The translations under genes were made by a program, and so were the position numbers. Below the pieces are notes generated by a model. That model had not been told where the DNA came from and made no database searches. It saw nothing but the letters and a program-made list of their open reading frames with translations. A stretch of 64,000 bases of DNA from Microbacterium schleiferi. Lineage in GTDB: Bacteria > Actinomycetota > Actinomycetes > Actinomycetales > Microbacteriaceae. Shown here one piece after another: positions 45,267 through 52,466 of this stretch (its first letter is position 1; each line of letters begins with the position of its first letter). Location: positions 1 through 64,000 of the forward strand of contig NZ_JAJGNI010000004.1 in the NCBI RefSeq assembly GCF_020781975.1, read 5' to 3'.

Positions 45267-45329
45267 TAGACGATTGCTGAGACCAGCAGGCTGAAGGTTC
45301 GTTGTGAACACCGGTGAGGGGAGGGCGCG

Positions 45330-46004
45330 ATGTCGGCAGATGACGCTGACGCCACCCGGCATGTGCTGCAGGCGATCGACGGCATCACCCCTGACGGGGC
45401 GCGTGGTCGCGAGCGCACCAAAGCGCGGCTGATGCGCGCCGCCTACGAAGTGTTTGCCGAAGTCGGGCTCGACGGAGCCTCGGTCGAGGCGATCTGCGAA
45501 CGCGCCGGATACACGCGCGGTGCGTTCTATTCCAACTTCTCCACAAAGGAAGAGCTGTTCTTCGAGCTGGTGCGCGCGGTGACCGACCGCAAGCTTGAAG
45601 CTGTCTCCGAACGCGTGGACGGCTTGCGTGCCCAGGATGCCGCGTTGACGCCCAACGAGCTGGTGCAGAGCGTGCTCGATGGCACCGTCGAAGGGCTCCT
45701 CGATGTCGTCCTCATGAGCGAGATCCGGTTGCGCGCGATGCGCGACGACGAGACGGCGCGGGCGTACCTTGCGTGGGCTTCGAGCCTCATCGATCGGGTG
45801 CAGCGGATGATCGAATCGCTTGTCACCTCCTACGGTCTGCGGCTGCGCCTCCCAGCCCGCGACGTAGCTCGCCTCGTCTTGACAGTCTGGGAAGACGCGC
45901 TCATCACGGCAGCGATCGAGCGGATCGATGACGACGGGCTGCGTCGACGCGCAGAGTCGCAGACGCAACAGCTCGCGCTCGCGCTCGTCGACGCGGCATC
46001 CTGA
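45330..46004 (+). CDS. TetR-family repressor of the MMPL/YhgE operon
   Basis: 224 residues. The TetR helix-turn-helix at about 35-80 reads AAYEVFAEVGLDGASVEAIC then ERAGYTRGAFYSNFSTKEEL. The ligand domain has no recognisable specificity. GGGGAGG precedes the ATG. It is divergent from mmpL, with two palindromic operators in the 132-bp gap. It is the likely autoregulated sensor for the exporter's substrate. Confidence 0.92.
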   Translation: MSADDADATRHVLQAIDGITPDGARGRERTKARLMRAAYEVFAEVGLDGASVEAICERAGYTRGAFYSNFSTKEELFFELVRAVTDRKLEAVSERVDGLRAQDAALTPNELVQSVLDGTVEGLLDVVLMSEIRLRAMRDDETARAYLAWASSLIDRVQRMIESLVTSYGLRLRLPARDVARLVLTVWEDALITAAIERIDDDGLRRRAESQTQQLALALVDAAS

Positions 46005-46007
46005 TCG

Positions 46008-46025
46008 CGCGCTAGGCCCAGCGCG
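46008..46025. terminator. Hairpin between convergent tetR and menC
   Basis: CGCGCT (46008-46013) and AGCGCG (46020-46025) form a 6-bp stem with a 6-base loop, located between two stop codons. Only a short T-rich stretch (GTTTC) follows on the plus strand. Confidence 0.4.
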
Positions 46026-46031
46026 ACCGTT

Positions 46032-47045
46032 TCAGCCCTGGGACACCGCCAGGAGGGCGTGGCACCTGGTTAGTCGCTCGCGCCACCACCGTCTGCGGTC
46101 CGGCGGTGCTGCCTGGAATTCAAGCGCTGACTCGTCGACCGCGGGTCTGCGAACAGGAATGGTGCCGTGCTCCGGCCGCACCGGCTGCGTCGTGACGTCG
46201 GCAGCCAGCAAAGAAGCGGTGCCCAGGCCGCAGTCGTAGTCGAGATCGGGAAGGGCCGCGGCCAGCGCAGCGCCCATTGCCAGCCCCACCGAAGTGTCAA
46301 GCGCGCTCGAGACGACGACGGGCAGCCCCGCCTCGGCGACGATCGCGAGAGCCCGGTGGACGCCGCCCAGGGGCTGCGCCTTGATCACCAGCAGATCTGC
46401 GGCGCCGGAACGTGCCACAGCGAGCGGGTCTTCGGCCTTGCGTACACTCTCGTCGGCGGCAACCGGAACACCCATGTACCGGATGCGGCGCCGCAGCTCC
46501 CGGAGCTCCTCCAGGCTTCCGCAGGGTTGTTCGACGTACTCCAGATCGAACTCGGCGAGCGCACGCACCGCGTGCTCCGCCTCGTCCAGGTTCCACGCTC
46601 CGTTTGCGTCGACCCGGATGCGGCCGAGCGGCCCCATGGCCTCCCGGACCGCTCGCACGCGGGCCACATCATCGGCGAGTGTCCCGCCGGACTCTGCCAC
46701 CTTGACCTTCACCGTGCGGCATCCATCGAAACGGGCGAGCACGTCGGATACGGCATCCGGTGCAACCGCGGGAACTGTCGCATTCACGCGGATCTCGCTG
46801 CGACGGGCCGCGGGGGTGCTGTGCCAGCCGAAGTCGATGGTTGCGGCAAGCCAGGTGCTCGCCTCGGCGTCGTCGTACTCGAGGAACGGTGAGAACTCCG
46901 TCCATCCCGCGGGCCCGCGCAGCAGCATCGCTTCTCGGTGCTCGATGCCGCGGAACCGTGTTGCGAGCGGTAGTGCGACAACGTGGGCGCTCTCGAGGAG
47001 TTCGTCCAGGGGCGGGAGTGACGGCAGGTGCAAGGCGGCGACCAT
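46032..47045 (-). CDS. menC: o-Succinylbenzoate synthase
   Basis: 337 residues, enolase superfamily. It dehydrates SHCHC to o-succinylbenzoate in menaquinone synthesis. VKVKVAESGG carries the catalytic Lys; RVDANGAWN, EYVEQPC and VAADESV carry the three metal ligands, and VIKAQPLGG the second Lys. The start at 47045 fits an ORF with AdoMet-independent family length. A -10-like CAGGAT lies 6 nt upstream. The frame extending to 47684 is antisense to the next gene. Confidence 0.92.
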   Translation of the reverse strand: MVAALHLPSLPPLDELLESAHVVALPLATRFRGIEHREAMLLRGPAGWTEFSPFLEYDDAEASTWLAATIDFGWHSTPAARRSEIRVNATVPAVAPDAVSDVLARFDGCRTVKVKVAESGGTLADDVARVRAVREAMGPLGRIRVDANGAWNLDEAEHAVRALAEFDLEYVEQPCGSLEELRELRRRIRYMGVPVAADESVRKAEDPLAVARSGAADLLVIKAQPLGGVHRALAIVAEAGLPVVVSSALDTSVGLAMGAALAAALPDLDYDCGLGTASLLAADVTTQPVRPEHGTIPVRRPAVDESALEFQAAPPDRRRWWRERLTRCHALLAVSQG

Positions 47046-47126
47046 GCTCTCATCCTGCCCGCCGCACTGCCGCTCGGCATCCCGGCGCGCGGGCCCTGGG
47101 GGTGTGGACGTCCGTAGGCTGAAGAC

Positions 47127-47930
47127 ATGGTTCTTCTCGATACTCCCGTCCGACTCGGCGTGCAGGTGCGCCCCCAGCACGTGAGCTATCCCCAGATCCG
47201 TGAGGCAGTGCTCTGGCTCGAGGACTTCGGCGTCGACATCGCCTTCAACTGGGATCATTTCTACCCGCTCAGCGGTGACCCGGATGGCGCGCACTTCGAG
47301 TCGTGGACGATGCTCGGCGCGTGGGCTGAGCAGACCGAGCGCATCGAGTTCGGCGCTCTTGTCAACTGCAACAGCTACCGCAACGCCGACCTGCAGGCAG
47401 ATATGGCGCGGACGGTCGACCACATCAGCGCCAAGGGCGGCGCTGCCGGCCGGTTCATCTTCGGCACCGGCTCGGGGTGGTTCGAGAAGGACTACGTCGA
47501 ATACGGCTATGAGTTCGGTACCGCGGGTTCTCGGCTGGATGACCTGGCCGAAGGGCTCCGCCGGGTCGAGGCCCGGTGGGAGCAGCTCAATCCGGCGCCG
47601 ACGCGCAAGATCCCCGTCATGATCGGCGGCGCGGGCGAACAGAAGACCCTGCGTCTGGTTGCCCGCCACGCCGACATCTGGCACAGCTTCGTGAAGCCGG
47701 ATGCCGTCACCAGCAAGCTCGACGTTCTCGAGCGGTGGGCGCAGAAGGAAGAGCGGGACCTGTCGAACCTCGTGGTCTCGAACGAGATCGGGGCGCGAAA
47801 CGTCGACGAGGTCGAGGCGCTCTATGGCGCGGGAGTGCGGCTGTTCACGCTGGGGATCGATGGCCCCGACTGGAACTTCGACGCCGTCAAGCAGTGGGTG
47901 GCGTGGCGCGACGCCAAGAACGCGGCGTGA
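47127..47930 (+). CDS. LLM-class (F420-type) oxidoreductase, second copy
   Basis: 267 residues with the luciferase-like barrel: FNWDHFYPLSGD, IEFGALVNCNSYRNADLQAD, FIFGTGSGWFEKDYVEYGYE and PVMIGGAGEQKTLRLVARHA. It is distinct from the copy at 20012. The cofactor is probably F420 by family, though this is not provable here. It lies between menC and menB, but no menaquinone step is known for it. ATG 6 nt after TAGGCT (47115-47120). Confidence 0.87.
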   Translation: MVLLDTPVRLGVQVRPQHVSYPQIREAVLWLEDFGVDIAFNWDHFYPLSGDPDGAHFESWTMLGAWAEQTERIEFGALVNCNSYRNADLQADMARTVDHISAKGGAAGRFIFGTGSGWFEKDYVEYGYEFGTAGSRLDDLAEGLRRVEARWEQLNPAPTRKIPVMIGGAGEQKTLRLVARHADIWHSFVKPDAVTSKLDVLERWAQKEERDLSNLVVSNEIGARNVDEVEALYGAGVRLFTLGIDGPDWNFDAVKQWVAWRDAKNAA

Positions 47931-47948
47931 TGGTCGCGCGCGGACCGG

Positions 47949-48353
47949 TCAGCTGACCGATTCGCCGCAGACGCCGCAGATGCCGCTCGTCGGGACCTCG
48001 ACGAAGCAGTTCGGGCACACCGCTGCGACCCGCTCGGGCTTCGACGGCGTTGGGCGGGATGTACGGGGTGCGCGGGGCGTCGTGCTCTTGCGTGCCCGGG
48101 CAGCCGGGGGAGCCGAGACCGGAGGGAGCGGTGCGACGGCCGGGCGGTGTTCGAGGCAGTAGAGGCGCACGAACCCGGCGTGGTTGTTAGGGTGCCGGTG
48201 CTTGACCGCCCACAGCTCGGTCCGCTCTTTCAGCGGCTCGTCTGCAGGGCATCGGGCGCAGCGACTCGCCTCACCGGGCATCGCCTCGGAGGCCAGGACG
48301 GGGGTCTCGAACGGGAGCGCGTCCCGCCAGTCAGACGATGTCCTGATCTGCAT
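47949..48353 (-). CDS. Zinc-ribbon protein of unknown function
   Basis: 134 residues. The N-terminal domain has CARC (32-35) and a His/Cys cluster KHRHPNNH then LYC66LEH. A Pro/Ala-rich linker (75-108) joins it to a C-terminal zinc ribbon C113PNC116 and C126GVC129. Possibly a nucleic-acid-binding or scaffold protein. The start at 48353 is set by GGGAGA 7 nt upstream. The gene is divergent from menB, and the gap holds repeat array B. Confidence 0.75.
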   Translation of the reverse strand: MQIRTSSDWRDALPFETPVLASEAMPGEASRCARCPADEPLKERTELWAVKHRHPNNHAGFVRLYCLEHRPAVAPLPPVSAPPAARARKSTTPRAPRTSRPTPSKPERVAAVCPNCFVEVPTSGICGVCGESVS

Positions 48354-48390
48354 CCGTATATCTCCCTGTCCTCTCCTCCAGGCTACCCGC

Positions 48391-48566
48391 GCCGAGTTGT
48401 CCCTCTCTCCGCCGAGTTGTCCTTCCTCCCGCCGAGTTGTCCCTCTCCCCGCCGAGTTGTCCTTCGCTGTGCTGAGTTGTCCCTTGCTGCGTCGAGTTGT
48501 CCCTTGCGCTAGGCAAGGACAACTCGCGCCGGGCAAGGACAACTCGCGTGAAGGAGGGACAACTCG
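48391..48566. repeat. 20-bp tandem repeat array B (GAGTTGTCC core), 6 direct + 3 inverted units
   Basis: Cores GAGTTGTCC start at 48394, 48414, 48434, 48454, 48474 and 48494. The opposite-strand core GGACAACTC starts at 48517, 48537 and 48557. Each run keeps an exact 20-bp period. The inner direct and inverted units can pair into a stem of about 13 bp around the 48508-48512 turn (GCTAG). The array sits between the divergent zinc-ribbon and menB genes, so it is promoter-proximal, unlike array A. Confidence 0.9.
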
Positions 48567-48617
48567 CGTGAAGGTGTGGCCCGCCAGACGGGCTAAGCGC
48601 CCGCGTAGGCTGGTGCC

Positions 48618-49520
48618 GTGAGCGTTTCCGAGCTGTTCGATCCGGATGCCTGGGTTCTTGCCCCCGGTGCTGAGGGGTACACCGACATCACCTCCCACGT
48701 CTCGCCGGACGGCCGGATCGCCCGGATCGCGTTCGACCGGCCCGAGGTTCGCAACGCGTTCCGCCCACACACCGTCGACGAGCTGTACCGCGCCCTCGAC
48801 ATCGCACGGCAGGACTCGAAGATCGGCGTCGTGCTCCTGACCGGCAACGGCCCGAGTCCGAAGGACGGCGGCTGGGCGTTCTGCTCCGGCGGCGACCAGC
48901 GCATCCGTGGTCGCGATGGCTACACCTATGCGGCCGACGACGCGACGGCACCGGACCCGGCCCGCTCGGGGCGCCTGCACATCCTTGAGGTGCAACGGCT
49001 CATCCGGTTCATGCCGAAGGTCGTGATCGCGGTGATCCCGGGCTGGGCTGCGGGCGGCGGACACTCGCTGCACGTCGTGTGCGACCTGTCGATCGCGAGC
49101 CGCGAGCACGGCAGGTTCAAACAGACGGATGCCGACGTCGGCTCCTTCGACGCGGGCTACGGCTCGGCGTACTTCGCCCGCCAGATCGGCCAGAAGTTCG
49201 CGCGCGAGGTGTTCTTCCTCGCGGAGGAGTACGCGGCGCAGCGGGCGTACGAGATGGGCGCGGTCAACCGCGTCGTCGAGCATGCGCAGCTCGAGCGCGA
49301 GGCCATCGCGATGGCCCGCACGATCCTCACCAAGTCGCCGACCGCGATCCGGATGCTGAAGTTCGCGTTCAACGCCGTCGATGACGGGCTCGTGGGCCAG
49401 CAGGTGTTCGCGGGGGAAGCGACCCGGCTCGCATACGGCACCGATGAGGCCGTCGAGGGCAAGGACGCGTTCCTGCAGAAGCGTGACCCCGACTGGTCGC
49501 CGTATCCCTGGCACTACTGA
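48618..49520 (+). CDS. menB: 1,4-Dihydroxy-2-naphthoyl-CoA synthase
   Basis: 300 residues, crotonase fold. FDRPEVRNAFRPHTVDEL, the oxyanion-forming FCSGGDQRIRG and QTDADVGSFDAGYGSAYFAR (catalytic Asp region) are typical of MenB. It closes the second ring from o-succinylbenzoyl-CoA. GTG start 6 nt after TAGGCT (48606-48611). menE follows 21 bases downstream. Confidence 0.96.
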   Translation: MSVSELFDPDAWVLAPGAEGYTDITSHVSPDGRIARIAFDRPEVRNAFRPHTVDELYRALDIARQDSKIGVVLLTGNGPSPKDGGWAFCSGGDQRIRGRDGYTYAADDATAPDPARSGRLHILEVQRLIRFMPKVVIAVIPGWAAGGGHSLHVVCDLSIASREHGRFKQTDADVGSFDAGYGSAYFARQIGQKFAREVFFLAEEYAAQRAYEMGAVNRVVEHAQLEREAIAMARTILTKSPTAIRMLKFAFNAVDDGLVGQQVFAGEATRLAYGTDEAVEGKDAFLQKRDPDWSPYPWHY

Positions 49521-49541
49521 ACCCGGGCCCGGACCGCCGTC

Positions 49542-50672
49542 GTGACGAACCGATTGCAGGATGACACGCCGCAGCCGACGCTCTGGCGGCTCATCCGGCT
49601 GAGTTCCTCCTGCAATCGGGACGCGCAGGCGCTCGTGGAAACAGTGCGCGACGCGCTCGCCGAGGTTCCGGGGTCAGATCTCGAGCCGGCGGTGATCGTC
49701 GAGACCTCCGGCTCGTCGGGCTACCCCAAGTCGGTCGTGCTTCCGATCGGCGCGCTGCGCGCCAGCGCCACAGCGACGGCAGAACGGATCGGGTCCGGGT
49801 CCTGGGTGCTCGCGCTCGAACCGACGTATGTCGCCGGTCTCCAGGTGCTCGTGCGCAGCATCCTGGCGGGGACCGACCCGGCCGTCATCCCTGCCTCGTT
49901 CACGCCCGAGCAGTTCTTCGAGGCCGCCGCGGGACTCGACGCTCCCCGGTACACGTCGCTCGTGCCCGCCCAACTCACCCGGCTCCTGGATGCCGCAGCC
50001 CGCGATCCCGCGGTCGCAGACTGCCTGCGCGGGTTCGAAGCGATCCTCGTCGGCGGCCAAGCGCTGCCAGCGGCGGAGTTGCAGCGTAGCGCCGCTCTCG
50101 GCATCCGGATCGTGCGCACGTACGGCTCCAGCGAGACCAGCGGCGGATGTGTGTACGACGGCGTGCCGCTGGCCGGAGTGAGCATACGTGTCGAGGGCGG
50201 CGAGGTGCAGATCGCGGGACCGGTTCTCGCGTCCGGGTACCTCGACGATGACGAGCGAACCGCGAAGGCCTTCGTCACGGATGCCGACGGCACCCGCTGG
50301 TACCGCACCGGCGATACGGGCACGTTCGACGGCACCCTCCGGGTGACCGGGCGCCGCGACAACGTCATTGTCAGCGGTGGCATCAACGTGTCGCTCGACC
50401 GCGTGGAGCGCGTCGTGCGCACAGTCCCGGGACTCGAAGCTGCGGTGGTGGTTCCCGTGACGGATGCCCGCTGGGGACAGGCCTCCGTCATCGTCGTCGA
50501 AGGGAGCGGCGCGGCCGTGGATGACGCGCTCGCCGAGGCACGCACGCGGGTGGAGTGCGAGATCGGTGCCCCGGCGCGGCCCCGCGCCATCGTCAGGGTC
50601 GAACGGATGCCGCTCCTGCCCTCGGGCAAGCCTGACCGCGTCCGGCTCCGCGAGCAGATCACGACGCTCTAG
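49542..50672 (+). CDS. menE: o-Succinylbenzoate-CoA ligase
   Basis: 376 residues, the short actinobacterial adenylate-forming form. ATP-binding TSGSSGYPKSVVLP, then YGSSETSGG, YRTGDTGTFDG, VTGRRDNVIVSGGINV and the C-terminal LPSGKPDRV lysine are all present. It activates o-succinylbenzoate for MenB. GTG start; no Shine-Dalgarno, so it probably relies on coupling to menB. Its stop TAG is part of the next -10. Confidence 0.93.
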   Translation: MTNRLQDDTPQPTLWRLIRLSSSCNRDAQALVETVRDALAEVPGSDLEPAVIVETSGSSGYPKSVVLPIGALRASATATAERIGSGSWVLALEPTYVAGLQVLVRSILAGTDPAVIPASFTPEQFFEAAAGLDAPRYTSLVPAQLTRLLDAAARDPAVADCLRGFEAILVGGQALPAAELQRSAALGIRIVRTYGSSETSGGCVYDGVPLAGVSIRVEGGEVQIAGPVLASGYLDDDERTAKAFVTDADGTRWYRTGDTGTFDGTLRVTGRRDNVIVSGGINVSLDRVERVVRTVPGLEAAVVVPVTDARWGQASVIVVEGSGAAVDDALAEARTRVECEIGAPARPRAIVRVERMPLLPSGKPDRVRLREQITTL

Positions 50673-50675
50673 GAT
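50670..50675 (+). promoter_or_regulatory. menA -10 element on menE stop codon
   Basis: TAGGAT starts with the menE TAG stop and ends 8 nt before the menA GTG. Confidence 0.5.
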
Positions 50676-50683
50676 TGCTCCCC

Positions 50684-51664
50684 GTGGCAGCACCCTCCAA
50701 GAAGAAGCGCTCGCGGTCTCGCACGAAGCCGCATCCGGGTTCGACCAATCACGCTCGTCGCGACCACCGTTCGCCCGTCGCCGCCCCCAAGCCTGCGACG
50801 CTGCGTGACTGGATCGGTGCAGCCCGCCTGCGGACGCTCCCGCTGGCAGTCACCCCGATCCTCATCGGCACAGGAGCAGCACTTCTGATCGAGCGTCCGA
50901 TGCACTGGGTCATCGCTCTGGCGTGCCTCGTGGTGTCGGTGAGCCTGCAGATCGGGGTGAACTACGCCAATGACTACAGCGATGGCGTGCGCGGCACGGA
51001 TGCCTACCGGGTGGGGCCGGCTCGCCTGACCGGAGCCGGCAAGGCGAAGCCCCGGACGGTGCTGATCGTCGCGCTCGTGTACTTCGCGATTGCCGGTCTT
51101 GCGGGCCTCGCCATCACGATCCGCACCGAACAGTGGTGGTTCCTCGCGGTCGGTACCGCCTGCATCCTCGCTGCTTGGTTCTACACGGGCGGCAAGCGCC
51201 CCTATGGCTATGCGGGCCTCGGTGAACTGTTCGTGTTCGTCTTCTTCGGCCTCGTAGCAACGCTCGGCACGACGTGGGTGCAGGTGTTCGCGCTGCCGCA
51301 GGAGGCCTGGTTCGGTGCGGTCGGGGCGGGCCTGCTCGCGTGCGCCGTGCTGCTCGCAAACAACCTGCGCGACATCGATCAGGATCGCGTCGCCGGTAAG
51401 CGCACGCTCAGTGTTCTGATCGGGCGCCGCGCCACGCAGGTGCTGTACACCGTGTTCGTGCTGGTCCCGTTCGGGATCGCGGGCTACCTTGCGGTCTTCT
51501 ACCCGATCGCGTGGTTGACCGCGATGGCGTTGCTGCTCGCGCTTCCCGCGATCCTCATCGTGTGGACCTACCGGCAGCCGCGCGAGCTCGTCATCGCCCT
51601 GGCGTTGACGTCAGGAACGTCGCTCGCTTTCGGAGCTTTCCTCTTCTGGGCCTTCGCCGGCTGA
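50684..51664 (+). CDS. menA: 1,4-Dihydroxy-2-naphthoate polyprenyltransferase
   Basis: 326 residues, UbiA superfamily with about eight helices. The first Asp-rich motif NYANDYSDGVRGTD and the second NNLRDIDQDRVAGKR bind Mg-diphosphate. A basic, Lys/Arg-rich N-terminal leader of about 35 residues precedes the first helix. It attaches the polyprenyl chain (made by the synthase at 59396) to DHNA. GTG at 50684. Confidence 0.94.
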   Translation: MAAPSKKKRSRSRTKPHPGSTNHARRDHRSPVAAPKPATLRDWIGAARLRTLPLAVTPILIGTGAALLIERPMHWVIALACLVVSVSLQIGVNYANDYSDGVRGTDAYRVGPARLTGAGKAKPRTVLIVALVYFAIAGLAGLAITIRTEQWWFLAVGTACILAAWFYTGGKRPYGYAGLGELFVFVFFGLVATLGTTWVQVFALPQEAWFGAVGAGLLACAVLLANNLRDIDQDRVAGKRTLSVLIGRRATQVLYTVFVLVPFGIAGYLAVFYPIAWLTAMALLLALPAILIVWTYRQPRELVIALALTSGTSLAFGAFLFWAFAG

Positions 51665-51952
51665 CGGCGCGGGTGCTTCGTCGGCAGCCGGTGCGTCTTC
51701 GAGGGTGGCATCCTCAACCTGCTCGTCGGTCGGGTCAGTACGGCGCGCCCTGCGCTCGGCAAGCGATGCCGACACCTCATCGAGGGGGCGGCGCAGGAAG
51801 ATCACCGAGAGGCTCAGTCCGATGAGCGCGGCGAAGATCGCCGACAGCCAGTAGAACTCGCGGCCGATGGGCAACAGCATCAGGATGCCGAACGGGACGA
51901 GGAAGAACAGGATGCGCAGCACCGTATAGAGCCAGAAGGAGCGCGCGTTCAC
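51611..51952 (-). CDS. DUF4229-type small membrane protein
   Basis: 113 residues. Two helices (FWLYTVLRILFFLVPFGILM and LSAIFAALIGLSLSVIFL) and a conserved RRPLDEVSASLAERRARR turn define DUF4229. A 45-residue acidic tail follows. The function is unknown. GTG 6 nt after minus-strand TACGAT (51959-51964), leaderless. Its last 54 bases overlap the end of menA on the opposite strand. Confidence 0.85.
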   Translation of the reverse strand: MNARSFWLYTVLRILFFLVPFGILMLLPIGREFYWLSAIFAALIGLSLSVIFLRRPLDEVSASLAERRARRTDPTDEQVEDATLEDAPAADEAPAPSAGEGPEEESSESERRS

Positions 51953-52046
51953 CCCTCCATCGTAGGCGTCGGGCGCCCTGCCGCCGTCCGCCCCGGTCAG
52001 CGCCCGCAACCAGCCCCGGCGTGTCGAACCGACCTAGGATGGAGGT

Positions 52047-52466
52047 GTGCCCCGCGTGCTGTTGATTCTGGCGTTGGTGGCGACCGCGTTCTGGGTCTAC
52101 ACCATCGTCGATTGCGCTGTGCAGCCGCCGACGCGGCACCGCGGCGTGAGCAAGCCGCTGTGGATCGTCATCGTCCTCGTGCTTCCCGTGATCGGCGGGG
52201 TGCTGTGGTTGCTGGTCGGTCGCGCACGACGGTCCGCGGTTCACGCCACGCGCGCCCCGGATGATGACCCCGAGTTCCTGGGCCGCATCGGCACGATCTC
52301 GGATCAAGACGAACGAATTCGCCGGCTCGAGGAAGAGCTCGCACTGCTGGATGCCGAAGATGCGTTGGACGGTCCGACGGATGCTGACACCGTGACCGAT
52401 CACGAAGCGGCATCCGCGCCCCGCGATGACGACGACGAGCCCCGCGGGTCTCGCGGCGCCGCCTGA
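52047..52466 (+). CDS. PLDc_N-type small membrane protein
   Basis: 139 residues. Two helices at residues 3-27 and 38-60 (KPLWIVIVLVLPVIGGVLWLLVGR) match the PLDc_N domain, named for its place before phospholipase D domains, but no such domain follows. The C-terminal half is a soluble region with one amphipathic helix (DEDERIRRLEEELALLD-like). GTG 6 nt after TAGGAT (52035-52040). It overlaps menD by 41 nt. Confidence 0.8.
   Translation: MPRVLLILALVATAFWVYTIVDCAVQPPTRHRGVSKPLWIVIVLVLPVIGGVLWLLVGRARRSAVHATRAPDDDPEFLGRIGTISDQDERIRRLEEELALLDAEDALDGPTDADTVTDHEAASAPRDDDDEPRGSRGAA

Noticed and set aside
48354..49514. Long minus-strand extension of the zinc-ribbon frame to 49514
   Set aside because: It would run antisense through menB and the repeat array. 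The real start at 48353 has a Shine-Dalgarno and gives a sensible protein.
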